DNA of 56,610 nt. Source: Acinetobacter bouvetii (GTDB lineage Bacteria > Pseudomonadota > Gammaproteobacteria > Pseudomonadales > Moraxellaceae). The translations under genes and the position numbers were made by a program. How positions within the stretch are numbered: position 1 is the stretch's first letter; every line of letters starts with the position of its first letter. The DNA lies in NCBI RefSeq assembly GCF_902753875.1, contig NZ_CADDTS010000028.1, positions 1 through 56,610 of the forward strand. The letters are read 5' to 3'. A model generated the notes under the pieces. That model ran no database searches and was not told the origin of the DNA. It saw only the letters and a program-made list of their open reading frames with translations. This document shows positions 27,139 to 36,079 of this stretch, piece by piece.

Positions 27139-28146
27139 ATGCAAGACCGTCTCATCAGTGGTACTGAAAAACCCGAAGATCATTTTGATCGCGCCATTCG
27201 TCCAACTTCACTGGATGACTACATCGGTCAGCCCGTAGTCCGTGAGCAAATGGAAATCTTTATTGGTGCAGCCCGTGGCCGTGGCGAAGCCCTCGACCAT
27301 ACCCTGATTTTTGGCCCACCAGGTTTGGGTAAAACTACGCTGGCCAATATTATCGCGCGGGAAATGGGCGGCAACCTGAAATCCACTTCAGGTCCGGTCC
27401 TCGAACGTGCAGGTGATTTGGCTGCTATGCTGACCAATCTGGAAGAAGGTGATGTGCTCTTTATTGATGAAATCCACCGTCTTTCTCCTGTGATTGAGGA
27501 AATTCTGTATCCAGCAATGGAAGATTACCAACTGGATATTATGATTGGTGAAGGCCCCGGTGCACGTTCCATCAAACTGGATTTGCCACCATTTACTTTA
27601 GTCGCGGCCACTACACGTGCCGGTTTGCTCACCTCTCCGCTACGTGACCGTTTTGGGATTGTGCAACGTTTAGAATTTTATTCAGTAGCAGACCTGACTC
27701 ATATTGTGTCGCGTTCAGCATCGTTAATGGATGTTCCGATGACAGCCGATGGCGCACAAGAAATTGCCCGTCGTGCACGTGGTACACCGCGTATTGCCAA
27801 CCGCTTGCTGCGTCGCGTGCGTGACTATGCTCAAGTCAAAGGTACGGGCGAAGTGACTCAAGACATGGCGCAACGTGCGCTGGACATGCTGAATGTAGAT
27901 AAAGATGGTTTAGACACTTTAGACCGTCGTTATTTAAGTATGTTGCTTGAACGTTTTGATGGTGGACCTGCTGGTGTAGAAGCATTGGCAGCCGCAATGG
28001 CTGAAGATTCAGGTACTTTGGAAGATGTCATTGAGCCTTATTTGATTCAGCAAGGCTATACCATGCGTACTGCACGAGGCCGTATTGCCACCAATATGGC
28101 ATATTTGCAATTTGGCATGACACCGCCAGAGCCGAAAGATAAATGA
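27139..28146 (+). CDS. ruvB: Holliday junction branch migration ATPase RuvB
   Basis: A 335-aa AAA+ motor. N-terminal [11 protein letters not shown], Walker [10 protein letters not shown] at about 59-67, Walker [12 protein letters not shown] at about 110-120, sensor AATTRAG, arginine-finger region [10 protein letters not shown], and a C-terminal winged helix. It forms hexameric rings on both sides of the RuvA-bound junction and pumps DNA. Length and sequence are entirely typical. The next plus-strand gene is more than 1 kb away; dispersed element copy D follows directly. Confidence 0.97.
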   Translation: MQDRLISGTEKPEDHFDRAIRPTSLDDYIGQPVVREQMEIFIGAARGRGEALDHTLIFGPPGLGKTTLANIIAREMGGNLKSTSGPVLERAGDLAAMLTNLEEGDVLFIDEIHRLSPVIEEILYPAMEDYQLDIMIGEGPGARSIKLDLPPFTLVAATTRAGLLTSPLRDRFGIVQRLEFYSVADLTHIVSRSASLMDVPMTADGAQEIARRARGTPRIANRLLRRVRDYAQVKGTGEVTQDMAQRALDMLNVDKDGLDTLDRRYLSMLLERFDGGPAGVEALAAAMAEDSGTLEDVIEPYLIQQGYTMRTARGRIATNMAYLQFGMTPPEPKDK

Positions 28147-28487
28147 TTTAAAAACAACTTAGGTTCACTAGTATTTCATAGCTTAATTTAAGCAAGCTTT
28201 GGATACACGAGTGTGGCAGGGATGCCACACGTTAGCCATCACAACAAGGATGTTGTGTATGGGTAACAAAGGCTTTTCTTGCGAACCCAAAATATATTTT
28301 GAGCTCTCATTTTGGCCTCTCAAAAGTAAGACTTTGCCTACACAAATGCATTTCAATTTTATTGAAAAATTGTGGCAGTGAAATCTTATAATTTATCTAA
28401 GAGAATTCTAAAACTTCTTATAAGCACAAAATCAAAGCATATAGCTGCTGTTTGATTAACAAACTAACACCACTAAAAATAAAGGCC
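28147..28487. other. 341-bp intergenic region after ruvB
   Basis: It contains dispersed element copy D (listed separately) and, beyond it, AT-rich sequence with no gene that I can support. The region lies between convergent ruvB (plus) and the 28488-29069 gene (minus), so no promoter is required here. No strong terminator for ruvB was found other than the hairpins of copy D. Confidence 0.45.
28215..28335 (+). ncRNA. Dispersed hairpin element, copy D (possible CsrA-binding or C4-like sRNA)
   Basis: The first hairpin GTGTGGCAGGGATGCCACAC has an 8-bp stem with AGGGAT at the tip. The second has outer arms near GTTAGCCAT / ATGGGTAAC enclosing CACAACAAGGATGTTGTG, whose ACAAGGAUGU matches the CsrA consensus core exactly. 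The element continues to TCAAAAGTAAGAC, the tail shared with copies B and C. Orientation of the GGA loops is the same as in copies A and B. Transcription is not demonstrated. Confidence 0.5.
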
Positions 28488-29069
28488 CTAAGACTTAGCA
28501 ATCACCCTTACCTCTTCCACCAACATTAGCTCACAGGCACCACCGCCGGTATCTTCACGACTTAAAGAACTCCGCCAAGTCCACCCATCTTGTGCTTTGA
28601 CTTCCACTAACTGGCCTTTTAAATAAATTAAATTATCTTGATCAATTTGAGCCAGTTGTTTGGCGATTGCTTTGTTTGCAGGAATTAAATGCGTATTAGC
28701 ACTATGTGTTGAAATTTCACTGACTGGAATTGGCGGTGCATTTTCATAACGCCAGTAATACCAGCGGTTACTCTGACTGATGGATAACTGCTTATAAACC
28801 TCAGGATTAGCCATTGCTCCCCATCCCAGAGCAAAATCAACCGGGCTAATCTCGGATTCACGACCAAAATTATAATTTTCCTTAGATAAAACCCGGAACT
28901 CACCCGTATAAGGTTCCAAATGGGTCATGCTATAGCCCTGAAACTGATGAAGACCCCCAACCGTTTGATAATCCGCTGCATCTGAAATGCCCTTATCCGG
29001 TTTCAGCCAATATGACCACAAGGCAAAACCCAGGGCGAATATCAGGATATATTTTAAAAAACCACTCAT
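28488..29069 (-). CDS. Conserved membrane-anchored protein of unknown function
   Basis: A 193-aa protein with one N-terminal transmembrane segment (about residues 5-21, YILIFALGFALWSYWL) and a periplasm-facing body. The body contains a conserved stretch, SPVDFALGWGAMANP followed by SQSNRWYYWRY and HSANTHLIPAN, and ends with WRSSLSREDTGGGACELMLVE. I recognise this pattern from proteins scattered through proteobacteria, but no function is attached to it. The single Cys near the C-terminus is part of the conserved GACE motif. It appears monocistronic, convergent with ruvB. Confidence 0.75.
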   Translation of the reverse strand: MSGFLKYILIFALGFALWSYWLKPDKGISDAADYQTVGGLHQFQGYSMTHLEPYTGEFRVLSKENYNFGRESEISPVDFALGWGAMANPEVYKQLSISQSNRWYYWRYENAPPIPVSEISTHSANTHLIPANKAIAKQLAQIDQDNLIYLKGQLVEVKAQDGWTWRSSLSREDTGGGACELMLVEEVRVIAKS

Positions 29070-29270
29070 TTTAAACTCAAATATTTAACAGGGCCGTTAT
29101 TTCATGCCGCAAAAGTTAATCTAATAAAATCTTTATATTCAAATAACTAAAGCATTCTATATTTCATATGCATTTTAAAATACTTAAAGAGTTTTGTTCA
29201 AAATTCATGCATTGTGCAATCCTAGAACATCCTTTTAATTGATTCAAACATTTAAGGATTTTTCAAAGAT

Positions 29271-30626
29271 ATGGACATGCACAAACAGATTTGCCTGAGT
29301 CTTCCCCTTTTCCTATGCAGCCAGCTGAGCCTTGCAGACTGGATTGAGGATTCCGTTAAAAACGTAGAAACCCATACCATTCAGCTCCGGGAACATATTC
29401 ATCAACACCCCGAATTTGGCAATATGGAATTCAAAACTTCTGAGCTGGTACAAAAAGAGTTGAAATCTTATGGCATTGAAGTACGTAAAGGCTATGCTAA
29501 AACAGGTGTCATTGGGGTACTGAAAGGCGCTAAACAGGGCCCTGTGATGGCTTTACGTGCCGATATGGATGCCCTTCCGATTGAAGAAAAAACCGGATTG
29601 CCTTTTGCCAGTAAGGTCAAAGCCACTTACCAAGGTACAGAAGTACATGTTATGCACGGCTGCGGCCACGACGCCCATACCGCCATGTTATTGGGTGCAG
29701 CCAAGGCTTTAGCAGCGAATAAAGATAAAATTGCCGGTACTGTGGTATTCGTTTTCCAACCGGCTGAAGAAGGCGGTGCCGATGTTGATAACTTCACCCA
29801 AGGTCATTTAATCGGTTCACGTAAAATGATTGCCGATGGTGCGTTGAATAATCCTAAACCGGAAGTGATTTTTGGTATGCACGTGATGGCGGGTATGCCT
29901 AGTGGCAATATTTTATATAAGGATGGTGCGATTCTAAACAGTGCCGATCATCTGCGCATTCAGGTCAATGGTAAACAGGTACATGGCTCTATGCCTTGGC
30001 TCGGTCGTGATCCGGTTTATGCGTCTTCACAGATGATCAATAACATGCAAAGTTTAATCAGCCGTCAGGCCGATTTAACCAAAGGCATGGGCGTGATCAG
30101 TATTGGCAGTATTCACGGCGGAACTACAGGCAATGTCATTCCAGAACAAGTGAATATGATCGGGACCATTCGTTCTAATAGTGAAGATGTCCGCCAAGGC
30201 ATTTTAAAAAATTTACCCAAAATGCTCGAACATAATGCCGCAGCCAATGATGTCACGGCAAAAGTGGAAATTGCGCCATACGCGCCTGTAACTACCAACG
30301 ATAAAACCTTAACCGCGCTAATGCAGCCCACACTTGCACAAGTGAATGGCAAAGATAAATTGCATGTGCTGGACAATAACGCCAGTGCCAGTGAAGATTT
30401 TGCCTATTATGGTCAGCTGATGCCATCCTTGTTTGTCTTTCTCGGCGCAACGCCTGCCAATCAGGACATGAGCAAAGCTGCGCCTAACCACAACCCTTTC
30501 TTTATCGTTGATAATGCGACCTTAAAAACCGGGGTAGAAAGTCATGTGCGCTTTGTTCTGGATTATCCAAAAGTTGCCCAACAGGTACAGACAGACTGGA
30601 AAAAGACGCAAGCGTTAAAAAAATAA
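29271..30626 (+). CDS. Periplasmic M20-family amidohydrolase
   Basis: A 451-aa metallo-amidohydrolase of the M20D group (hippurate / N-acyl-amino-acid hydrolases). A signal peptide (about residues 1-22, ending SLA) predicts export. Metal-site motifs are ALRADMDALPIEE, HGCGHDAHT (residues 129-137) and FQPAEEGG. The dimerisation domain includes ILNSADHLRIQVNGKQVHGS. Likely reaction: removal of an acyl group from an N-acylated amino acid or peptide in the periplasm; the substrate cannot be inferred. Most cytoplasmic relatives lack the leader, so location sets it apart. It is monocistronic with a strong terminator. Confidence 0.85.
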   Translation: MDMHKQICLSLPLFLCSQLSLADWIEDSVKNVETHTIQLREHIHQHPEFGNMEFKTSELVQKELKSYGIEVRKGYAKTGVIGVLKGAKQGPVMALRADMDALPIEEKTGLPFASKVKATYQGTEVHVMHGCGHDAHTAMLLGAAKALAANKDKIAGTVVFVFQPAEEGGADVDNFTQGHLIGSRKMIADGALNNPKPEVIFGMHVMAGMPSGNILYKDGAILNSADHLRIQVNGKQVHGSMPWLGRDPVYASSQMINNMQSLISRQADLTKGMGVISIGSIHGGTTGNVIPEQVNMIGTIRSNSEDVRQGILKNLPKMLEHNAAANDVTAKVEIAPYAPVTTNDKTLTALMQPTLAQVNGKDKLHVLDNNASASEDFAYYGQLMPSLFVFLGATPANQDMSKAAPNHNPFFIVDNATLKTGVESHVRFVLDYPKVAQQVQTDWKKTQALKK

Positions 30627-30639
30627 ACGACATTTGCAT

Positions 30640-30667
30640 AAAAGTGAGCATCCTATGCTCACTTTTT
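30640..30667 (+). terminator. Rho-independent terminator after the M20 hydrolase gene
   Basis: A 12-bp stem (AAAAGTGAGCAT with its complement) with a 3-base loop and a T-run, starting 14 bases after the stop codon. Confidence 0.85.
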
Positions 30668-30869
30668 TATGGCTAAAAGTTTTATTAATAGCGTACAGAA
30701 TAGATTTGATTTGAAACCTTGTGCCATTGGACTCAAATCTCATGATGCTAAACTGCAACGCATTACACAGCTTGACTCTTAGCAATAATAGCGTCACATT
30801 CACAGACGCCATATTTAGCTAAAACACAAGCTCAAAATGCAAAATTGAATCATAAAGCGGGATACAATC

Positions 30870-31280
30870 ATGGCGAATAAGTTCGAATTCAACATTCGTG
30901 TATATATTGAAGACACCGATGCAGGCGGCATTGTCTATCATGCAAACCATATCCGTTTTATGGAACGTACTCGTACCGAATGGCTACGTGCTTCGGGTGT
31001 AGACCACTACTGGCACCAAAAAGATTATAATTTTGTTGTTCATAAAATTAACGTAAAATATTCGCGCCCTATCCTTATGGACGACCTGATTACTGTTACA
31101 GCGAGTGTAGTTTCGTGTAAAGCGACATCATTTGTATTGCAACAAAATATTTATCGTGGTGAAATCATGCTTGCATCTGGTGAAGTCGAATTGGCCTGTA
31201 TTAGCGTAGACGGCATGCGACCAACACGACTTCCTGAGGAAATCCGTACACTAATTCTGAAAGAGTTAGGACAAGACTAA
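30870..31280 (+). CDS. ybgC: Tol-Pal-associated acyl-CoA thioesterase YbgC
   Basis: A 136-aa single hot-dog-fold 4HBT thioesterase. The signature EDTDAGGIVYHANHIRFMERTRTEW holds the catalytic aspartate at residue 17. The family hydrolyses short-chain acyl-CoA or acyl-ACP and interacts with phospholipid synthesis enzymes in E. coli. It is the first gene of the tol-pal cluster, 25 bases before tolQ, the standard order. Confidence 0.93.
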   Translation: MANKFEFNIRVYIEDTDAGGIVYHANHIRFMERTRTEWLRASGVDHYWHQKDYNFVVHKINVKYSRPILMDDLITVTASVVSCKATSFVLQQNIYRGEIMLASGEVELACISVDGMRPTRLPEEIRTLILKELGQD

Positions 31281-31305
31281 AAAAATTTATTGGCACATTG
31301 TAACT

Positions 31306-32004
31306 ATGGCAACACAACTAGAATCTTCGCTACACGTATCAGATCTTATTTTACAAGCAAGTCCTGTGGTTCAACTGGTAATGCTCCTGCTCTTGCTGGC
31401 ATCATTATATAGTTGGTATCTGATTGCCAAGTTACATATGAGTTATAAAAAAGCCCAGGCCGATGATGAACATTTTCAGAAAATTTTCTGGTCCGGTGCC
31501 GAATTAAATACCCTCTACAACAATGCCCAGCTCAATTCCAAACGTGTCGGTCTGGAAGATATTTTCTATCAGGGCTTGGGTGAATTTTTCAAACTCAAAA
31601 AGCGCAATGCCCCTGCTACACAAAGCATTGAAGGTACTGAACGCATTTTGCGAGTTGGCCTCAGCCGCGACCAAGGCGGCTTAGAGAAAGGGTTGGGTGC
31701 TTTGGCAAGCATTGGTTCTGTTGCACCTTATGTCGGCCTCTTCGGTACAGTCTGGGGCATTATGAATGCGTTTATTGGCTTGGCAGATGTCGATCAGGTC
31801 ACATTGGCCACCGTAGCACCCGGTATTGCCGAAGCATTGATTGCAACAGCTATTGGTCTTTTTGCAGCCATTCCAGCCGTTTTGGCCTTTAACCATTACA
31901 CCGCTAAAGGTGAAGCTGTTTATTCAGACCGTGCTTTATTTGCTGAAGAAATGGTGGCGCTATTACAACGTCAGACTGTGGGTTCTACACAGGAAAATGA
32001 CTAA
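31306..32004 (+). CDS. tolQ: Tol-Pal system proton channel subunit TolQ
   Basis: A 232-aa inner-membrane protein of the TolQ/ExbB/MotA family. An N-terminal membrane helix (about 20-42) is followed by a cytoplasmic loop, then two helices framing GLGALASIGSVAPYVGLFGTVWGIM and the ATVAPGIAEALIATAIGLFAAIPAV segment. With TolR it forms the proton-driven motor that energises TolA, keeping the outer membrane attached and constricting during division. The stop overlaps the tolR start (ATGG/TAATGG context), indicating translational coupling. Confidence 0.96.
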   Translation: MATQLESSLHVSDLILQASPVVQLVMLLLLLASLYSWYLIAKLHMSYKKAQADDEHFQKIFWSGAELNTLYNNAQLNSKRVGLEDIFYQGLGEFFKLKKRNAPATQSIEGTERILRVGLSRDQGGLEKGLGALASIGSVAPYVGLFGTVWGIMNAFIGLADVDQVTLATVAPGIAEALIATAIGLFAAIPAVLAFNHYTAKGEAVYSDRALFAEEMVALLQRQTVGSTQEND

Positions 32005-32453
32005 TGGCGATTCAACGTTCTGGACGCTTTGAGCGTATAAAAAAACCATTGAAAAGTGACATGAATGTCGTGCCGTATATTGACGTCATGCTGGTGCTTT
32101 TGGTGATTTTCATGGTGACCGCACCAATGATTACCACAGGTGTCAAAGTAGATTTACCTCAAGCCAATGGTACGCCAATGCAAGCTGAAGACCGTCCTGC
32201 TATTGTTACCCTTGAAGCGGATGGCACCATTAAACTTGAAGATAAAACGCATAATAATAATGTGCTTACAATTAATGAACTGAAAACAGTACTAACTGAG
32301 TCACAACGTGAAGCTTCCGAACAGAAAAAACAAATGAGTGTGCTCATTAACGGCAGTGAATCTCGTCCTTATGGTGAAGTCATGAAACTCATGTCTACAC
32401 TGCAAGATGCAGGATTAACACAAGTAGGTTTACTGACTGAGCCATTAAAATAA
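32004..32453 (+). CDS. tolR: Tol-Pal system protein TolR
   Basis: A 149-aa ExbD/TolR protein with a short cytoplasmic N-terminus, one membrane helix (about 23-42) and a periplasmic domain. The functional aspartate is Asp27 in VVPYIDVMLVLL. The periplasmic part ends AGLTQVGLLTEPL as expected. It works in the TolQ-TolR motor. Its start overlaps the tolQ stop and tolA begins 4 bases after its own stop, so the three genes are tightly co-translated. Confidence 0.96.
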   Translation: MAIQRSGRFERIKKPLKSDMNVVPYIDVMLVLLVIFMVTAPMITTGVKVDLPQANGTPMQAEDRPAIVTLEADGTIKLEDKTHNNNVLTINELKTVLTESQREASEQKKQMSVLINGSESRPYGEVMKLMSTLQDAGLTQVGLLTEPLK

Positions 32454-32456
32454 TTT

Positions 32457-33713
32457 ATGAAAGATTTTAAAAAGCCGCCTTTTAAACAAAAAGCAGTTGC
32501 TATTGGCTTCACCCTTGGGGTGCATGTCATTGCAGTGGTTGGCTTACTTTATCTCGGCATGAGTAAACCACCCGAACCACCTAAAAAGATCACAACGGTT
32601 CTAATTAAGCCTGAAGATTTAAAACCTGTAACCCGTCAAGAAACAGAGTTTGATGAAACAGCTCATAACAATATTGCTGAACAGATTACTCAAACTGCTG
32701 AACCGAGCGTAGAGCCTGCACCTGAAATTCCAACAGCTCCGCCGCCTGCACCTGCTCCAGCGCTAGCACAACCTGATAGCAATAAAGCGGCACAGCAAGC
32801 TCAAGCCGCTGCTGAAGCAATGCAAAAGTCAGAGCAAAAAGCCGCTGAAAATGCAAAAATTGCTGAAGCCAATAAATTAAAAGCCCAAGCTGAGGCAGCT
32901 GAAAAAGCTAAAAATGATGCTGCTAATAAAGCTAAAGCTGACGCAGCTGCTAAAGCAAAAACTGATGCAGCTAATAAAGCCAAAGCCGATGCTGCTAGAG
33001 CAAATGCAGAAGCAGAGAAGCAAAAATCCGATGCGATTGCTAAAGCCAAAGCTGAAAAAGTCCGAGCAGATGCATTAAGAAAAGCGGAAGCTGATAAACA
33101 ACGCGCTGAATCAGCTGCAAAAGCCAAAGCCGATGCGGCTAATAAAGCCAAAGCTGATGCGGCTGCAAAAGCCAAAGCTGATGCAGCTAATAAAGCCAAA
33201 GCCGATGCGGCTGCTAAAGCCAAAGCTGACGCAGCTGCTAAAGCCAAAGCCGATGCAGCTGCTAAAGCCAAAGCCGATGCGGCTGCTAAAGCAAAAGCTG
33301 ATGCAGCTAATAAAGCTAAAGCTGACGCGGCTGCTAAAGCAAAAGCTGATGCAGAAGCACGTGAACGTGCAGCTGAAGAAGCCAAGGCATCAGCTGCGAA
33401 ACAGGCTGCAGAAGAAGCGGCAACCAAAAAGGCTGAAGCAAAGAAAATTGCTTCAACTGCAAAACGTGACTTCGAAAATAGAATCAAACGTGCTTGGGAC
33501 ATTCCAAGTGGTTCGTCTGGTCAAAAAGCCACAGCTCGTGTCACCTTGAGTGACAGTGGCTCGGTTCAGTCGGTGATTGTAAACTCGAGTGACCCTGACA
33601 TGAAAGCCAGTGTAGAAGCCGCTGTACGTGCAGCCGCGCCTTACCCGATGCCTTCCGATCCTGATGCGCGACGTGAAGCTAGAACCTTTACATCAAGCTT
33701 TACCGCAAAATAG
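32457..33713 (+). CDS. tolA: Cell envelope integrity protein TolA
   Basis: A 418-aa protein with three parts: a membrane anchor at about residues 14-34; a Pro-rich segment followed by a long Ala/Lys-rich helix (about 110-335) that spans the periplasm; and a TonB-like C-terminal domain (about 336-418, FENRIKRAWDIPSGSSG and VRAAAPYPMPSDPDA). It transmits TolQR energy to Pal/TolB. The helix holds ten exact-length 24-base repeats (33111-33350), which could vary in number between strains. Confidence 0.94.
   Translation: MKDFKKPPFKQKAVAIGFTLGVHVIAVVGLLYLGMSKPPEPPKKITTVLIKPEDLKPVTRQETEFDETAHNNIAEQITQTAEPSVEPAPEIPTAPPPAPAPALAQPDSNKAAQQAQAAAEAMQKSEQKAAENAKIAEANKLKAQAEAAEKAKNDAANKAKADAAAKAKTDAANKAKADAARANAEAEKQKSDAIAKAKAEKVRADALRKAEADKQRAESAAKAKADAANKAKADAAAKAKADAANKAKADAAAKAKADAAAKAKADAAAKAKADAAAKAKADAANKAKADAAAKAKADAEARERAAEEAKASAAKQAAEEAATKKAEAKKIASTAKRDFENRIKRAWDIPSGSSGQKATARVTLSDSGSVQSVIVNSSDPDMKASVEAAVRAAAPYPMPSDPDARREARTFTSSFTAK
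33111..33350 (+). repeat. Ten tandem 24-bp repeats in tolA
   Basis: Exactly 240 bases code for ten 8-residue units of the form AA(A/N)KAKAD, the first with Ser in place of Ala. Synonymous differences between units (GCC/GCT, GAT/GAC) show some age, but neighbouring units are alike enough for slippage. Each gain or loss keeps the frame and changes the periplasmic rod by about 1.2 nm. Confidence 0.85.
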
Positions 33714-33753
33714 AAAAAAGCCACATCAAATTGTGATTGATGTGGCTTTTTTT
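33714..33753 (+). terminator. Rho-independent terminator after tolA
   Basis: A stem AAAAAAGCCACATCAA with its complement and a T-run begins right at the tolA stop. It separates ybgC-tolQRA from tolB-pal, which then need their own promoter in 33754-33915. Confidence 0.85.
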
Positions 33754-33915
33754 CGCATTTAAACTAGGCATTCGATTAAATAGCTAAAATTTTATTCACT
33801 TTTCACAGTCTTATAACAGTTTAGTCATAATGATGTGCTTTTAATAATTCAAAATCATGCCATTATGTGACACAACCATATTCACAATAATTTACATCTT
33901 TAGAGTACGTAGCAG

Positions 33916-35202
33916 ATGATGGAAATGACGCGTAAACATCTACTTTGCCTAACTATCTTGACCGCTTTAAGTCCAGTATTTGCCACGCAATCCTATGCAC
34001 AATTGCATTTGGAGATTGCAAAAGCACCTGAAGAAGCGCCCAAAATTGCCATTATTCCGTTTAATAATGATCAAAGTATTTACCCAATTGTCGAAAATGA
34101 TCTCAATCGTTCAGGCAAATTTTCCAGCGCTTCCAAGAATCTGCCTGCAACAGCAAGTATGAATACGCCCAATGCAGCGGCGTGGAAATCTGCAGGTGTG
34201 CCCTATGTGGTCACAGGCACGGTAAAAGCGACTGATAATGGCAGTTTCGAAGTTCATTATCAGCTTTATGATATCGAAAAACAGCAATACCTATTAAATG
34301 AATTGTTGACTGTACCAGCTTCACGTATTCGTCAGGCGGGTCACATGATTAGTGATGCGATTTATCAGGCATTGACTGGTATTCCAGGCGATTTTAGCGG
34401 CCGTATTGCCTATGTACTGCGCAACCCTGCAACGCCTGAACAGCGTTATACCCTGCAAATTGCCGATACAGATGGTGAACAGCCTAAAACCATCCTGACT
34501 TCTCGTGATCCAATCCTGTCACCAGCTTGGACACCAGATGCGAAAAAAATTGCTTACGTTTCATTCGAAACCAAACGCCCGGCAATTTATGTACAAGATT
34601 TGGCCACCGGTCAACGCGAAAAACTGGCTAGCTTCCGTGGTTTAAATGGTGCACCCAGCTTCTCGCCAGATGGCAAGAGCATGTTGTTTACCGCCTCTAT
34701 GCATGGCAATCCTGAAATCTATCAAATGAATCTGGATACGCGTGAACTAGAGCGTATGACCAATGACAGCGCAATTGATACAGAAGCCCGTTATGCACCA
34801 GATGGTAAATCTTTTATTTTCACCTCTGACCGCGGCGGCTCACCGCAGATTTATACCTATAATTTTGCCAATAGCACCAGTAAGCGTCTAACCTTCCGTG
34901 GTGCATTTAATGCCCGTGGTACATTAAGTGCGGATGGCAAAAAAATTGCATTAGTTCACCGTCCAAGTGGCAGTAACTATAAAGTAGCCATTCAGGATAT
35001 CAACACCGGTATTACCAACATTCTCACCCCAACCAGTCTGGATGAATCACCAAGCTTCTCGCCAAATGGCCAAATGGTGGTTTATGCCACCCGTGAAGGT
35101 AATCGTGGTTTATTATCGATCATGTCACTGGATGGCCGTTTCCGCATGAACTTGCCAAGTGAACAGGGCGAAGTGCGCGAGCCTGCCTGGGCCCCTAAAT
35201 AA
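33916..35202 (+). CDS. tolB: Tol-Pal system beta-propeller protein TolB
   Basis: A 428-aa periplasmic protein. A signal peptide (about 1-29, ending SYAQ) precedes an N-terminal domain (about 30-160) and a six-bladed WD40-like propeller with PD40 repeats such as ARYAPDGKSFIFTSDRGG and APSFSPDGKSMLFTAS. It binds Pal and is released by energised TolA. Three closely spaced Met codons (residues 1, 2 and 4) leave the exact start open. It follows a strong terminator, so it probably has its own promoter with pal. Confidence 0.95.
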   Translation: MMEMTRKHLLCLTILTALSPVFATQSYAQLHLEIAKAPEEAPKIAIIPFNNDQSIYPIVENDLNRSGKFSSASKNLPATASMNTPNAAAWKSAGVPYVVTGTVKATDNGSFEVHYQLYDIEKQQYLLNELLTVPASRIRQAGHMISDAIYQALTGIPGDFSGRIAYVLRNPATPEQRYTLQIADTDGEQPKTILTSRDPILSPAWTPDAKKIAYVSFETKRPAIYVQDLATGQREKLASFRGLNGAPSFSPDGKSMLFTASMHGNPEIYQMNLDTRELERMTNDSAIDTEARYAPDGKSFIFTSDRGGSPQIYTYNFANSTSKRLTFRGAFNARGTLSADGKKIALVHRPSGSNYKVAIQDINTGITNILTPTSLDESPSFSPNGQMVVYATREGNRGLLSIMSLDGRFRMNLPSEQGEVREPAWAPK

Positions 35203-35258
35203 CAATTCAACCGAATTAATCATATTAATTTAAAGTAATGATAATCATGGAGATAAAG

Positions 35259-35828
35259 ATGAAAGCAGTTCAACTATTTGCTCTTCCAATTCTGGCAACA
35301 GCATTGGTCATGACAGGTTGTGCCAGCCGTAAGCCTGCAGCTGAAATTCAGGCAGGACAAAATCCGAGTACAGCAACTACAGTCAGCACAGAAGGTTTAA
35401 GTGAAGATGCTGCTTTGAATGCACAAAATCTGGCAGGTGCGTCATCTAAAGGTGTTACTGCTGCCAATAAAGCATTTTTAGCAAAACGTGTAGTTCACTT
35501 TGACTATGACAGTAGCGAACTTTCAAACGAAGACTATCAAACCCTTCAAGCTCACGCTCAATTCTTGGTAGCCAATGCCAATTCAAAAGTGGCTTTAACG
35601 GGCCATACCGATGAACGTGGTACCCGTGAATACAACATGGCTTTAGGTGAACGTCGTGCCAAAGCGGTAGAAAGCTTCCTAATTACCAATGGTGTTGCTG
35701 CTAACCAACTAGAAGCTGTAAGCTATGGTAAAGAAATGCCAATTAATGCTGGTCATGACGAAAATGCATGGAAAGAAAACCGCCGCGTAGAAATTAACTA
35801 TGAAGCTGTTCCACCTTTATTAAAATAA
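35259..35828 (+). CDS. pal: Peptidoglycan-associated lipoprotein Pal
   Basis: A 189-aa outer-membrane lipoprotein. The start at 35259 is chosen because of the GGAGATAAAG ribosome binding site just before it; an in-frame ATG lies 21 bases upstream. The lipobox is VMTGC. The OmpA-type C-terminal domain shows VVHFDYDSSELS and ALTGHTDERGTREYNMALGERRA, which bind diaminopimelate in peptidoglycan. It tethers the outer membrane and is relocated by TolB. It is the last gene of the cluster, followed by a strong terminator. Confidence 0.95.
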   Translation: MKAVQLFALPILATALVMTGCASRKPAAEIQAGQNPSTATTVSTEGLSEDAALNAQNLAGASSKGVTAANKAFLAKRVVHFDYDSSELSNEDYQTLQAHAQFLVANANSKVALTGHTDERGTREYNMALGERRAKAVESFLITNGVAANQLEAVSYGKEMPINAGHDENAWKENRRVEINYEAVPPLLK

Positions 35829-35837
35829 AGTGTGCAT

Positions 35838-35868
35838 AAAAAAAGCGCTCAACTGGAGCGCTTTTTTT
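35838..35868. terminator. Bidirectional terminator between pal and the 35885 gene
   Basis: A stem AAAAAAAGCGCTC with its complement and runs of A/T on both sides. It can serve pal on the plus strand and the convergent minus-strand gene ending at 35885. Confidence 0.85.
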
Positions 35869-35884
35869 ATATCTTGACAGAATC

Positions 35885-36079
35885 TTAAGCTTGTTCAGAT
35901 TCTTTAGACTCTTCTTTCGGATGTTGCATGGATTCGATCAAATCATGCTTGTTGAATTTTTTGTATTCAGGTTTAGCTTCATAATCTTTCCAGGCTGCTT
36001 TCACTTTCTCGTCAGAAATATCGTCTAAATTCATAGCTTCATTTGGCGTTGGAGTCGCATCAAACTTTTGCGTTGTCAT
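35885..36079 (-). CDS. Small acidic hypothetical protein (64 aa)
   Basis: The start at 36079 is chosen for its GGAG ribosome binding site; an open frame extends 19 codons further upstream without support. The protein (MTTQKFDATPTPNEAMNLDD onward) is hydrophilic, rich in Glu, Lys and Asp, and ends with a Glu/Ser-rich tail (KEESKESEQA). It has no signal peptide or membrane segment. It reads as a cytosolic, partly disordered protein of unknown function. The clear ribosome binding site and the terminator at its 3' end support a real gene. Confidence 0.7.
   Translation of the reverse strand: MTTQKFDATPTPNEAMNLDDISDEKVKAAWKDYEAKPEYKKFNKHDLIESMQHPKEESKESEQA

Noticed and set aside
32801..33502. A 233-codon open frame opposite tolA, rich in Ala and Ser
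   Set aside because: It is the mirror of the repetitive Ala/Lys codons of tolA; it has no ribosome binding site and no independent sequence complexity.
33133..33549. Plus-strand 138-codon frame within tolA
   Set aside because: An out-of-frame reading of the 24-bp repeats giving Lys/Leu/Gln monotony; a shadow of tolA.
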